Source: Intrasporangiaceae bacterium URHB0013
GTDB lineage: Bacteria > Actinomycetota > Actinomycetes > Actinomycetales > Dermatophilaceae
Direction: 5' to 3'
DNA: 64,000 bases
Assembly (NCBI GenBank): GCA_000620545.1
Contig: JIBA01000015.1
Location: 124,001-188,000, forward strand
Numbering within the stretch: the stretch's first letter is position 1; each line of letters opens with the position of its first letter. The position numbers were made by a program, and so were the translations under genes. Below, one piece after another: positions 27,969 through 35,962 of this stretch. The notes below the pieces were generated by a model. It did not search any database, had not been told where the DNA came from, and worked only from the letters and a program-made list of their open reading frames with translations.

Positions 27969-29030
27969 TCAGCGGGCGAACGCGTCGGGGGCCGACACGA
28001 GGACGCGGACGGCCGTGCTGAAGTCGTCGACCCGCGTCAGGAGGACAGGACCGCGCCGGACCGTGATCCCCGTCGGCCAGCCGGGTCCACCGATGACGAC
28101 CTCCAGCGGCCAGTCGACGACCTCGAGCTCGCGCCAGAACGGCTCGGCCTGCGGCCGCGGGAGGGAGGCCCACAGGAAGACCGCCCGCGACTGCGACTCC
28201 CTCAGCGCCGAGACGAGGGCGTCCGTGGGAACGCGCGGACCGAGGAAGAGGCTCGCGACGCCGTGACGGGCCAGCTCGGCCTCCAGTGCGAGGAGCGGGA
28301 GGTGGTGCTGCTCGTCGTCGGCGCTGGCGAGCACCACCGGCGCACCCGCGACGCGCAGACGGTTGGCGCGCACGACCGCCCGCAGCTCGGACTGGAGCAG
28401 CTCGCTCGTGAGGTGCTCCGACTGCACGCCCAGGCGTCCCTCCTGCCAGAGGTCGCCGACCCGACGGAGCGCCGGAGCGAAGACCTCGACCCAGGCCCGT
28501 CCCACGTCTCGGCGCCGCAGGGCCTGGCGGTAGAGCAGGGCCATGGTGCGCGGGTCGAGCGAACGGGCCGCACCCACGATTGCGTCGACGAGGTCGGCCG
28601 CGTCGGCAGCGTCGGCGGCGTCGGCGGCGCCGGCCACGTCGTCCTCGACACGCCCCGCCGCGGCACGGACGGCGCCACCGTGGCCGGCAGGGTCGTCGAG
28701 GTCGAGGTCGAGGCGTTCCGCGAGCGTGGCGGCATCCGTCGCCAGCACCGAGTCGGCCGCGCTCTGCGCCGGGACACCCTGTGCCGTCAGGCGCGACATG
28801 AGCAGCACTCGGCGGATGTCGAGCTCGGTGTAGCGCCGATGGTTGCCGCTCGTGCGCAGACTCGGGCCGACCCCGTGACGCCGGTCCCAGGAGCGCAGCG
28901 TCGGTGCCGCGATACCGAGCCGTTCCGCCACGGCACCGACGGGCCAGCCGAGCTCGGGCACCGTCTCTCCCGGCTCGGGGTCGGACCCCGGCCGACTGCT
29001 GGCAGCCTCGTGCGGGTACATGTCGATCAT
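27969..29030 (-). CDS. MerR-family regulator with B12-binding domain (CarH/LitR-type photoreceptor)
   Basis: A 353-residue regulator. Residues of about 28-90 are a MerR winged helix (VGAVAERLGIAAPTLRSWDRR, then GNHRRYTELDIRRV). A linker rich in Ala-Asp repeats leads to a helical cap with LWQEGRLGVQSEH (W195, E205, H206), which has the W-x9-EH spacing of light-sensing CarH proteins. A Rossmann B12-binding domain follows with DDEQHHLP near 240, in place of the usual E-x-H-x2-G. In that family adenosylcobalamin holds a DNA-binding tetramer in the dark and light breaks it. It is divergent from a WhiB gene. The start is ATG 29030; GTG 29033 is possible. Confidence 0.85.
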   Translation of the reverse strand: MIDMYPHEAASSRPGSDPEPGETVPELGWPVGAVAERLGIAAPTLRSWDRRHGVGPSLRTSGNHRRYTELDIRRVLLMSRLTAQGVPAQSAADSVLATDAATLAERLDLDLDDPAGHGGAVRAAAGRVEDDVAGAADAADAADAADLVDAIVGAARSLDPRTMALLYRQALRRRDVGRAWVEVFAPALRRVGDLWQEGRLGVQSEHLTSELLQSELRAVVRANRLRVAGAPVVLASADDEQHHLPLLALEAELARHGVASLFLGPRVPTDALVSALRESQSRAVFLWASLPRPQAEPFWRELEVVDWPLEVVIGGPGWPTGITVRRGPVLLTRVDDFSTAVRVLVSAPDAFAR

Positions 29031-29113
29031 CACCGTTTCACGTTGGTCGCCCGCATCGGGCGGAGCGGTCCGAGATTCCCGTCATGGACCGCTCCAGCCG
29101 ATCGGGCACCCTG

Positions 29114-29176
29114 ATCCTAAACTTATGCAAGCCTCTTGTGCAATGCATAAGTTCTGCGTAAGTTCTGCACCACATC
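29114..29176. promoter_or_regulatory. Shared bidirectional promoter/operator of the CarH/LitR-like and whiB genes
   Basis: Leftward promoter: TTGCAC (29138-29143), 18 bases, TAGGAT (29114-29119). Rightward promoter: TTGTGC (29136-29141), 17 bases, TAAGTT (29159-29164). The two -35 elements overlap. An inverted repeat, ACTTATGCA (29121) with TGCATAAGT (29144), spans the core. TGCATAAGTTC and TGCGTAAGTTC stand in tandem (29144-29165), with a weaker TGCACCACATC after them, giving an 11-base period. One bound regulator could therefore block both genes. Confidence 0.7.
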
Positions 29177-29203
29177 GCTCGATCGGACCCGACGGAGGAA
29201 GCC

Positions 29204-29485
29204 ATGACGATCACTCGCCTTCCGCGCCCCATCTACTCCTCGTACGAGTGGCAGGAGCAGGGTCGCTGCCGGACCAAGGCCGTCGAGCAGTTCTTCACGG
29301 ACGACCAGGAGCTCGACCAGCGCGAGCGGCGCGAGAAGACCGAGGCCGCCCGCATGGTGTGCAGCGGCTGCCCCGTGCGGCAGGCGTGCCTCGACCATGC
29401 CCTGCGCGTGCCGGAGACCTTCGGCATCTGGGGCGGCACGACCCCGACCGAGCGCGCGCAGCTGCTCTGGGACGTCGCCGGCTGA
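29204..29485 (+). CDS. WhiB-family iron-sulfur transcriptional regulator
   Basis: A 93-residue actinobacterial regulator. The four cluster cysteines are C22, C53, C56 and C62 (GRCRTKA, CSGCPVRQAC), and the beta turn FGIWGGTT at 73-80 is the sigma-factor-contact signature. WhiB proteins bind a 4Fe-4S cluster that senses redox or NO and contact the primary sigma factor. The subtype cannot be set; the short tail lacks a long basic segment. The ATG follows CGGAGGAAGCC. It is read divergently from the B12-dependent regulator, whose operator it shares. Confidence 0.93.
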   Translation: MTITRLPRPIYSSYEWQEQGRCRTKAVEQFFTDDQELDQRERREKTEAARMVCSGCPVRQACLDHALRVPETFGIWGGTTPTERAQLLWDVAG

Positions 29486-29494
29486 CCGAGCGCG

Positions 29495-30025
29495 TCAGCG
29501 CACGGCGAGGGCGATGACCTCGGCCGTCGGCAACCCCGCGAGAGCGGCGCCGTCGAGCAGCAGCTTGGCGCCACGGACCCCCGCCCCCACGACGACCGGA
29601 CCAGCGGCGGCGACGGCCTCGTCCACGAGCACCGGCCAGTCGCCCGGCAGCCCGACCGGCGTGATGCCGCCCTGCTGCATCCCGGTCAGCTCCTGGGCTC
29701 TGGCCTGGTCCGCGAACGAAATCTTGCGCGCACCGAGGTGCTTGCGCACGACGCGGTTGATGTCGGCACGGTCGGTCGCGAGCACCATGACGGCGGCCAG
29801 CGTCGACTCCTCGCCCCGACGGGCCTCGACGACCACGCAGTTGGCCGAGGCCTCTGGCGCGACGTCGTACGCCTCGCAGAAGGCCGCGGTGTCGGCGAGA
29901 GTCGCGTCGATCGTCGCCACTCGCGCCCCCGGCACGTGCGCGAGGGCCGCCGCGACGGGCGGTGCGAGCAGGTCTGGTCGATCCTCGGCGGCCACCCACG
30001 TCAGGTTTCCTTCGGCACTGGGCAT
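29495..30025 (-). CDS. YbaK/EbsC-type aminoacyl-tRNA editing domain protein
   Basis: A stand-alone YbaK domain of 176 residues. Such proteins hydrolyse mischarged tRNAs (for example Cys-tRNAPro) in trans. The fold is seen in ANCVVVEA, KHLGARKISFADQ and the GGITPVGLP loop, which lines the substrate pocket. The specificity is unknown. TACCCT lies six bases before the ATG, so the gene is probably leaderless. It converges on the WhiB gene with nine bases between the stops. Confidence 0.85.
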   Translation of the reverse strand: MPSAEGNLTWVAAEDRPDLLAPPVAAALAHVPGARVATIDATLADTAAFCEAYDVAPEASANCVVVEARRGEESTLAAVMVLATDRADINRVVRKHLGARKISFADQARAQELTGMQQGGITPVGLPGDWPVLVDEAVAAAGPVVVGAGVRGAKLLLDGAALAGLPTAEVIALAVR

Positions 30026-30031
30026 GCCCCG

Positions 30032-30037
30032 AGGGTA
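30032..30037 (-). promoter_or_regulatory. -10 element of the YbaK gene (leaderless)
   Basis: TACCCT on the minus strand, six bases before the ATG. It overlaps one of two GTATGCC copies that stand 13 bases apart here (30035 and 30048). Confidence 0.45.
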
Positions 30038-30107
30038 TGCCCCGACGGTATGCCGCCGTCCCCACCCCGCGCGCAGGTCGCCACGGGCAGCCTGGCAGGG
30101 CAGGAGG

Positions 30108-31157
30108 TCAGTGGGCGAGCTCGGCCACGACCGTCGCGGCGGGCACGGGTCGCGCCGACCGCCACCCCGTCCCGGCCCACAACGCGAGCAGGTCGGACCG
30201 CTCGGCCCGGGCCGCTGCCCGCCGGAGCGGCACCGTCAGGTGGTGGACCTCAGGGTAGGCCGCGGGGGCCCGGCCGTCGTGCCGGCGCAGGAAGTCGGTC
30301 TCGAGTCCGCGCGCGAGACGACCTGAGTAGGCCCGGGTCACGGCCGTGCACTCGTGGGCCGGGTCGGCGAGCGCGCGCCGGTAGGCGAGGCCGGTCCCCG
30401 CCTCGGGAGTCAGCAGCAGGGCGGTACCGATCTGGACGGCGTCGGCTCCGGCGGCGCGCACCTGTGCCGCCCGCTCCGGTGTCGAGATGCCGCCTGCAGC
30501 CACGATGGGCCGGTCCGTCAAGGACCGGACCGCTGCCACGAGGTCGACCAGGTCGGCCCCCGACGGCTCCTTGGCCGGGTCGAGCGTGCCGCGGTGTCCG
30601 CCACCGTCCGGGCCCTGGAGACAGAGCCCGTCGACCCCGGCGTCGAGCGCGGCAGCCGCCTCGTCGACGTCGGTCACCGTGGCGACCGTCTCGGTACCGG
30701 CACGGCGGAGCTCACCGAGCACGGCCGTGCTCGGCAGGCCGAAAGTAAACGACACCAAGGGGATTCGCTCGCGGACCACGAGGTCGAGCTTGCGTTCCCA
30801 GTCATCGTCGTCGCCGGGTCTCGCCTCACCGGGGTCCACACCCACCGACCGCGCGTCGTCCGCGAGCGCCTCGCGGTAGGCGGCTACCGCCTCCGCACGT
30901 TCAGCGCCGGTCAGCTCTCCCGGCCCGACGGCATACGTGTTGGCCTGGGCGGGCACGAACAGGTTGACGCCGAAGGGTCGCGAGCTCGCGTCCCACGCCT
31001 CCGCGATCGCCGCGGCGAGCTGCGGCGCCGTGAGGTAGCCACCCGCGAGGATGCCCAGGCCGCCGGCCTCCCCGACGACGGCGACGAGCTCGGGCGTGGT
31101 GGGGCCTCCGGCCATGGGGGCGCCGACGACACCGGTGTCGAGCGTTCGCAGCAGCAT
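30108..31157 (-). CDS. Nitronate monooxygenase (NPD family)
   Basis: A 349-residue FMN-dependent TIM-barrel enzyme that oxidises nitronates and related anions. GAPMAGGPTTPELVAVV is the N-terminal flavin site, GPDGGGHRGTL carries the catalytic histidine, and VAAGGIST with GADAVQIGTALLLT forms the phosphate site. It is shorter at the N-terminus than fungal enzymes and fits the bacterial class. TAGCGT lies six bases before the ATG. It is separated from the YbaK gene by 82 bases with two GTATGCC copies. Confidence 0.9.
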   Translation of the reverse strand: MLLRTLDTGVVGAPMAGGPTTPELVAVVGEAGGLGILAGGYLTAPQLAAAIAEAWDASSRPFGVNLFVPAQANTYAVGPGELTGAERAEAVAAYREALADDARSVGVDPGEARPGDDDDWERKLDLVVRERIPLVSFTFGLPSTAVLGELRRAGTETVATVTDVDEAAAALDAGVDGLCLQGPDGGGHRGTLDPAKEPSGADLVDLVAAVRSLTDRPIVAAGGISTPERAAQVRAAGADAVQIGTALLLTPEAGTGLAYRRALADPAHECTAVTRAYSGRLARGLETDFLRRHDGRAPAAYPEVHHLTVPLRRAAARAERSDLLALWAGTGWRSARPVPAATVVAELAH

Positions 31158-31163
31158 GCCCCG

Positions 31164-31169
31164 ACGCTA
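31164..31169 (-). promoter_or_regulatory. -10 element of the nitronate monooxygenase gene (leaderless)
   Basis: TAGCGT on the minus strand, six bases before the ATG at 31157; the spacer CGGGGC is the same as that in front of the YbaK gene. Confidence 0.5.
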
Positions 31170-31215
31170 CTCCGCTCCCCCGACCGGGGCACGGGTGCCG
31201 AACGGCTGCGGGGGC

Positions 31216-32898
31216 TCACCGCGGCCGGACGACGCGTCCTTCGTCCCACACCGGCTCGGTGGACTCGTAGACGCGCCCATCGGCGCCGAAGACGAGGAAG
31301 CGGTCGAAGCCCCGCGCGAACCACCGGTCGTGCGTGACGGCCACGACCGTCCCCTCGAAGCGCTCGAGCCCCTCCTCGAGAGCTTCGGCGGACTGGAGGT
31401 CGAGGTTGTCGGTGGGCTCGTCGAGCAGCAGCATCGTCGCCCCGGACAGCTCGAGCAGCAGGATCTGGAAGCGGGCCTGCTGTCCGCCCGACAACGACTC
31501 GAAACGCTGCTCACCCGACCGCGCCAGCTCGTAGCGGTCGAGGGCCCGGGCGGCCTGCTCGCGTGGGCGCCCCTCGCGGTGCTCGTCGCCCCGGTGCAGG
31601 ATCTCGAGCAGCGTGCGACCCATCAGTGACGGGTGCTCGTGCGTCTGCGCGAACCAGCCGGGGCGCACGCGCGAGCCGAGCCGCACGACTCCGGCATGCT
31701 CGACGGGGACCGGGCGCACGTCGCCGACGGGCTGGTGCTCGCGCTCGGGGTCGGTGCCACCGCAGGCGAGCAGCCGCAGGAAGTGCGACTTGCCCGAGCC
31801 GTTGCTGCCGAGGATCGCGACGCGCTCGCCGTACCAGACCTCGAGGTCGAACGGCTTCATCAGTCCGGTCAGCTCGAGACCCGTGGCGACGATGGCGCGC
31901 TTGGCCGTGCGGCCGCCGGTCAGGCGCATCTTGACCGACTGCGTCATCGGCGTCTCCTCCGGCGGCCCGGCCTGCTCGAACTTGGCCAGACGGGTCTGCG
32001 CGGCCTGGTAGCGCGAGGCCATGCCGTCGTTGAACTTGGCCTTGACCTTGAGCGTCTGCACGAGCGTCTTGAGCTTGACGTGCTCCTCGTCCCAGCGGCG
32101 GCGCAGCTCCTCGAGGCGGTCGTTGCGGTCGGCACGTGCCTGGGCGTAGGTCGCGAACCGACCGGGGTGCACCCAGAGGGTCGCCCCCGCGGCGCCGGGC
32201 TCGAGCGTCGCGACGCGGGTGGCCACGCGGTCGAGCAGCTCGCGGTCGTGGCTGATGAACAGCACGGTCTTGGGCGAGGCGACGAGCGCCTCCTCGAGCC
32301 AACGCTTCGTCGGTACGTCGAGGTAGTTGTCCGGCTCGTCGAGGAGCAGCACCTCCTCCGGGCCACGCAGCAGGGCCTCGAGCACGAGACGCTTCTGCTC
32401 CCCACCGGAGAGCGTCGTGACCTTGCGCCACTGGGCCTGCTCGTATGGGATGCCGAGGGCCGCGACCGTGCACTGGTCCCAGAGGGTCTCCTGCTCGTAC
32501 CCGCCGGCCTCGCCCCACTCCACGAGCGCGTGGGCGTAGGCCATCTGGTCGGCCTCGGAGTCGCGCTCCATCATGAGCAGCTCGGTGCGGTCGACCTCCT
32601 CGGCCGCGGTGCGGATCCGGTCGGGGGCCACCGAGACGAGCAGGTCGCGCACCGTCGTGTCGTCCCGCACCTTGCCGATGAACTGGCGCATCACACCGAG
32701 CCCACCCGAACGGGTGACCGCGCCCTCGTGGGCAGCGACGTCGCCGGCGATGATGCGCGTCAGCGTCGTCTTGCCGGTCCCGTTGGGCCCGATGAGCGCC
32801 ACCTTGGCGCCCTCCCCCACCCGTACCGAGACGTCGTTGAGCAGCGGCCGGCCGTCCGGCAGGCTGAAGGAGACGGAGTTGACGTCGACGTGGCCCAC
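31216..32898 (-). CDS. ABC-F family ATP-binding protein
   Basis: A soluble 560-residue protein with two ABC cassettes and no membrane domain. The first cassette has GPNGTGKTT, LSGGEQKR and LLLDEPDNYLD; the second has GSNGSGKSH, LSGGQQAR and LLLDEPTDNLDL. A charged linker (AKFNDGMASRYQAAQTRLAKFE) joins them. ABC-F proteins work at the ribosomal E site; some give antibiotic resistance, others act on stalled ribosomes. The class cannot be assigned here. I chose GTG 32898, where the family N-terminus (VDVNSVSFSLPDGRPLL) begins; TTG 32907 is the alternative. Confidence 0.88.
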   Translation of the reverse strand: MGHVDVNSVSFSLPDGRPLLNDVSVRVGEGAKVALIGPNGTGKTTLTRIIAGDVAAHEGAVTRSGGLGVMRQFIGKVRDDTTVRDLLVSVAPDRIRTAAEEVDRTELLMMERDSEADQMAYAHALVEWGEAGGYEQETLWDQCTVAALGIPYEQAQWRKVTTLSGGEQKRLVLEALLRGPEEVLLLDEPDNYLDVPTKRWLEEALVASPKTVLFISHDRELLDRVATRVATLEPGAAGATLWVHPGRFATYAQARADRNDRLEELRRRWDEEHVKLKTLVQTLKVKAKFNDGMASRYQAAQTRLAKFEQAGPPEETPMTQSVKMRLTGGRTAKRAIVATGLELTGLMKPFDLEVWYGERVAILGSNGSGKSHFLRLLACGGTDPEREHQPVGDVRPVPVEHAGVVRLGSRVRPGWFAQTHEHPSLMGRTLLEILHRGDEHREGRPREQAARALDRYELARSGEQRFESLSGGQQARFQILLLELSGATMLLLDEPTDNLDLQSAEALEEGLERFEGTVVAVTHDRWFARGFDRFLVFGADGRVYESTEPVWDEGRVVRPR

Positions 32899-32962
32899 GA
32901 GGGTCAAGCCTGACGTATGCCGTGTGGTCGCGTCACCCGGTTAAGCTGCCGACCCGGCACGG

Positions 32963-33601
32963 TCACCCCCACGACCACGAGTCGAGGACGGCGCGGTAGA
33001 CGTCGAGGGCCTCGGGGTGCGCCGGGTCGTAGGTGAGGCGGATCGCGAAGGCCTGCTCGGTGTAGGAGACGACGTAGTAGACGTGTCGCACCCGGTCCGA
33101 CTGGTCGACGACGACGCCCATCGCCCGGTAGCCGGCGACCTCACGCTCCGGGGCGCCCATCGGCGTGAGGCCTTTCGCCTCGAAGCCCTGGCGTACTCCG
33201 TCGACGACCTCGGACAGTGGGTGCGAGCCGACCTTCATCGGCCGCTCGACGGCGATGAACGCCGGGACCGCGTCGTCGTCGGGCTGTACCAAGGTGTCAG
33301 GCGGCGGGTCGAGCCGGCGGTCGGTACGGCTCCACCCGGCCGGCTCGAGATAGCTGTAGTCGATGCCGCGGACACGGTCCTCGCTCATGGCGACCGGCCC
33401 CATCGGCGCCGGGAGCTGTTCGATGCGGTGCCCGGCGCTGTCGGTCGTGGCAGCCGTGGAGGTCGGCAGGTGCACGACGCCGGTGTCGGCCGGTGCCGCT
33501 GGGGCCGGCACCTGGTCACCGGAACACCCGGCAAGGCCCGAGGCCAGGACCAGGGCGAGCGCTGGGGCCCGCGCCGCCGACGCTCTCACGCGCACCCACA
33601 T
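32963..33601 (-). CDS. Predicted lipoprotein, second gene of a pair
   Basis: A 212-residue exported protein. The signal peptide ends in the lipobox LAGC, with the acylated cysteine at 26. The mature part is acidic to neutral, with DYSYLEPAGWSRTDRRL and VVVDQSDRVRHVYYVVSY, and ends in DVYRAVLDSWSWG. The alternating strands and the final Trp pair resemble DUF-type lipoproteins with a PsbP-like fold, but I do not recognise the family with certainty. It starts four bases after the stop of the next lipoprotein gene, so the two form an operon. Confidence 0.75.
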   Translation of the reverse strand: MWVRVRASAARAPALALVLASGLAGCSGDQVPAPAAPADTGVVHLPTSTAATTDSAGHRIEQLPAPMGPVAMSEDRVRGIDYSYLEPAGWSRTDRRLDPPPDTLVQPDDDAVPAFIAVERPMKVGSHPLSEVVDGVRQGFEAKGLTPMGAPEREVAGYRAMGVVVDQSDRVRHVYYVVSYTEQAFAIRLTYDPAHPEALDVYRAVLDSWSWG

Positions 33602-33605
33602 CGGG

Positions 33606-34223
33606 CTACGTCCACGCCCAGGTCGACAGGAGCTCGTCGAACTCGGCCATGGCATGGGCCGCGTCAGCCTGCGACGAGCTGAGGGTGAGCAGGTAGATCC
33701 GGCCGCCGCGCGCGACGCCGTAGGAGCGGGCGACCACCTGAATGCCCTGCTGCTCGAAGGCCGTCGTGAAGCCCACGGCCGTGGAGCCCGACACGCTCTT
33801 GTCGGGGGCCGAGGACACGACGCGCCCAGCCGCGCCCAGCTGCTGCCTTCCCTTGGCCAGCTCGTCCCCGAGCACCGAAGGGTCGCCGTCGACCACGGTG
33901 ACCACGAGGTTGTTGGCGAAGGCGCCGACCTTCCTCGAGGAGAGGAGCACGAGGTCGATGTTGGCGACGCCGTCGGCCTTGTCGGTGGCCTCGGCCCATC
34001 CCTCGGGGGGCACGACCGTGAAGCCCCCCGAGCGGCCCCTGACCTCGTCGCCCTCGGCCTCCATGGGCGCGCCGGCGGCATCGGACGTGCTGCCCGTCGA
34101 GGTGGTGGCAGTGGCGCGCGACACGGACGGGGGCGAGCCGGTCGTGTCCTTCGAGCAGCCCGTCAGCACGAGGGCGCAGGTGAGGACTCCCACCGAGACG
34201 ACACGGGTCGGGCGGGATTTCAT
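33606..34223 (-). CDS. Predicted lipoprotein, first gene of a pair
   Basis: A 205-residue exported protein with lipobox LTGC (Cys 23) and a Ser/Thr linker. The body carries RSGGFTVVPPEGWAEAT and ends ELLSTWAWT, a layout shared with the downstream neighbour (hydrophobic strands, an early PPEGW or EPAGW segment, a closing Trp-x-Trp), so the two are likely paralogues of one fold. No catalytic motif is seen. The ATG at 34223 is chosen at the signal peptide; the longer frame upstream is Arg-rich. It follows truA by 62 bases. Confidence 0.75.
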   Translation of the reverse strand: MKSRPTRVVSVGVLTCALVLTGCSKDTTGSPPSVSRATATTSTGSTSDAAGAPMEAEGDEVRGRSGGFTVVPPEGWAEATDKADGVANIDLVLLSSRKVGAFANNLVVTVVDGDPSVLGDELAKGRQQLGAAGRVVSSAPDKSVSGSTAVGFTTAFEQQGIQVVARSYGVARGGRIYLLTLSSSQADAAHAMAEFDELLSTWAWT

Positions 34224-34285
34224 GCGGACGATCCAACCACACGTGCTGTCTGGATGCCGTTTCCGGTCCCGGGGCCCGGACTCGC

Positions 34286-35188
34286 TCACGCGGGCGAGCG
34301 ACGGGCCTTGGTGACCACGGCTCGCGCCGCCAGCTCGGCGTCACCGGGGTAGACGACCTCCTCGAGACTGAGTCCGTGCGGCGGCATGACGTGGATCCCC
34401 GCGGTGCGCTCGGCCCGGTCCCGCAGTGACCGGGGCCAGTCCACCGTGCGGCGCCCCTCACCCACGGGCACGACCGCGCCGACGAGCGAGCGCACCATCG
34501 AGTGGCAGAACGCGTCGGCCCGCACCGTCGCGGCCAGCACCCCGTCGGGCAGGCGGACCCACGAGAACTCGAGCAGGGTCCGCACCGTCGTGGCGCCCTC
34601 GCGCTGCCTGCAGAACGCCGCGAAGTCCCGCAGTCCGACCAGTGAGCGCGCCGCCTCGTCCATGGCATCGACATCGAGCGGCCGACGCCACCAGACCGTG
34701 TCGTGGCGCCGCAGCGGGTCACGGACGGCGCCGGGGTCGGCGACGCGGTAGAGGTAGCGCCGCGCCACGGCGGAGAAGCGCGCGTCGAAGCCGTCCGGGG
34801 CCACCGCTGCCCGAGCGACGACGACGTCGTGGGGCAGGATGCCGGCGAGACGACTGACGAGCGCGACCCCGGGCTCTCGGTCCGACCGTCCTGGGAGCGC
34901 CGCCCACGCCATCTGGTCGAGGTCGACATGGGCGACCTGACCGCGTGCGTGGACGCCCGCGTCCGTGCGCCCCGCCACCGTGACGCGCACGGGATCGGGG
35001 CTGCGCAGCACGGTGGACAGTGCAGCCGTGAGCTCTCCCTGCACGGTGCGCAGCCCGGGCTGGGCGGCCCACCCCGAGAAGGCGGTCCCGTCATAGGCCA
35101 GGTCGAGCCGCACGCGCAGTCCGGGCCCGGTGGAGGTGGTCGCCTCGCTGCCCTCGCTCGATGCGCTCGTCCCGCTCGTCCCGTTCAT
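34286..35188 (-). CDS. truA: tRNA pseudouridine(38-40) synthase TruA
   Basis: TruA makes pseudouridine at positions 38-40 of the anticodon stem. The 300-residue protein has a Ser/Gly/Thr-rich start of about 20 residues, the core opening [19 protein letters not shown] and the catalytic aspartate in [23 protein letters not shown] and [10 protein letters not shown] follow later. In many actinobacteria truA directly follows rplQ; here an opposed gene stands between them. The ATG at 35188 has TAGGCT eight bases upstream, so a very short or no leader is expected. Confidence 0.95.
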   Translation of the reverse strand: MNGTSGTSASSEGSEATTSTGPGLRVRLDLAYDGTAFSGWAAQPGLRTVQGELTAALSTVLRSPDPVRVTVAGRTDAGVHARGQVAHVDLDQMAWAALPGRSDREPGVALVSRLAGILPHDVVVARAAVAPDGFDARFSAVARRYLYRVADPGAVRDPLRRHDTVWWRRPLDVDAMDEAARSLVGLRDFAAFCRQREGATTVRTLLEFSWVRLPDGVLAATVRADAFCHSMVRSLVGAVVPVGEGRRTVDWPRSLRDRAERTAGIHVMPPHGLSLEEVVYPGDAELAARAVVTKARRSPA

Positions 35189-35196
35189 GGCGCCCG

Positions 35197-35202
35197 AGCC
35201 TA
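35197..35202 (-). promoter_or_regulatory. -10 element of truA
   Basis: TAGGCT on the minus strand, eight bases before the ATG. It gives truA a promoter of its own now that it is cut off from the rplQ operon. Confidence 0.45.
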
Positions 35203-35315
35203 ACGGGAGCTCGGCGGAGCGTAGGCGACGCCCGTCAACCACCACTGGCCACTGCACGTCTTATGTGCAGGGCACCGGACAACCTCGCTCGGTCCCGTCA
35301 GAAGGGGGAACCTCC

Positions 35316-35897
35316 ATGAACGCCATCACCCGCCGCGTCGTCGTCGCTGCGTGCGCCGCCGCGATCGCCGCACCGGCAGCCGTCGCCGCCACGTACGCCA
35401 CCGCCTCCGCCTCCGCCTCCGCCTCGGCCACCATCACGGCCGCTGCCGCCACCACCCCGTCCTGCGGCATCACCTGGGGATCCGCCGCGAAGGCGACGAG
35501 TCCTGCCCTGCTGTGGACCGGAAGGGTCACAGGAGTCCGCGCCGGCCAGCACACCTGCTATGACCGCCTCACCGTCGACCTCGCGCCCGGTCGGGGCACG
35601 CTCGGCTACAGCGTGCGCTACGTCAGCGCGGTGACCGGGTCCGGCAGCGGCCTGCCGGTCGCCGTGACCGGGGGCGCGCGGATCCAGGTCACCGTCAACG
35701 CACCGTCGACGCGCGGCCGGAGCACGACGAACTTCTCCGACTGGCGCTCCTTCCGGCAGTTGAAGGACATCGGCAGCTTCGAGGGCTACACCGACTACGG
35801 GCTGGGTGTTCGCGCCCGCCTGCCCATGCGCGCCTTCGTCCTCACCGACGCCGACGGCGGTCGCCGCCTCGTCGTCGACGTCGCCCATCAGTGGTGA
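35316..35897 (+). CDS. AMIN-like domain secreted protein
   Basis: A 193-residue exported protein with a signal peptide (RRVVVAACAAAIAAPAAVAA) and an Ala-Ser tract coded by repeated TCCGCC units. The mature domain (CYDRLTVDLAPGRGTLGYSVRYV, with STTNFSDWRSFRQLKDIGSFEGYTD split between) resembles the AMIN-like domain of actinobacterial secreted proteins, which may bind the cell wall or other polymers. AMIN domains in amidases bind peptidoglycan, but no hydrolase domain is attached here. The ATG has AGAAGGGGG upstream. It stands opposite to, and between, rplQ and truA. Confidence 0.75.
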   Translation: MNAITRRVVVAACAAAIAAPAAVAATYATASASASASATITAAAATTPSCGITWGSAAKATSPALLWTGRVTGVRAGQHTCYDRLTVDLAPGRGTLGYSVRYVSAVTGSGSGLPVAVTGGARIQVTVNAPSTRGRSTTNFSDWRSFRQLKDIGSFEGYTDYGLGVRARLPMRAFVLTDADGGRRLVVDVAHQW

Positions 35898-35905
35898 GTG
35901 CGAGA

Positions 35906-35934
35906 AGGGCCCCGCACCGGTGGTGCGGGGCCCT
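35906..35934. terminator. Bidirectional terminator between the AMIN-like gene and rplQ
   Basis: A perfect 13-base-pair stem, AGGGCCCCGCACC with GGTGCGGGGCCCT, has a three-base loop. It lies nine bases after one stop and 28 bases from the other, so it can serve both convergent genes. Confidence 0.75.
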
Positions 35935-35962
35935 CGTCACGATGCGCCCGGAGGCGCGATGG

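Noticed and set aside
34286-35257. Longer N-terminal extension of TruA
   Set aside because: The extra residues precede the promoter-like TAGGCT and are not like the family; ATG 35188 fits better.
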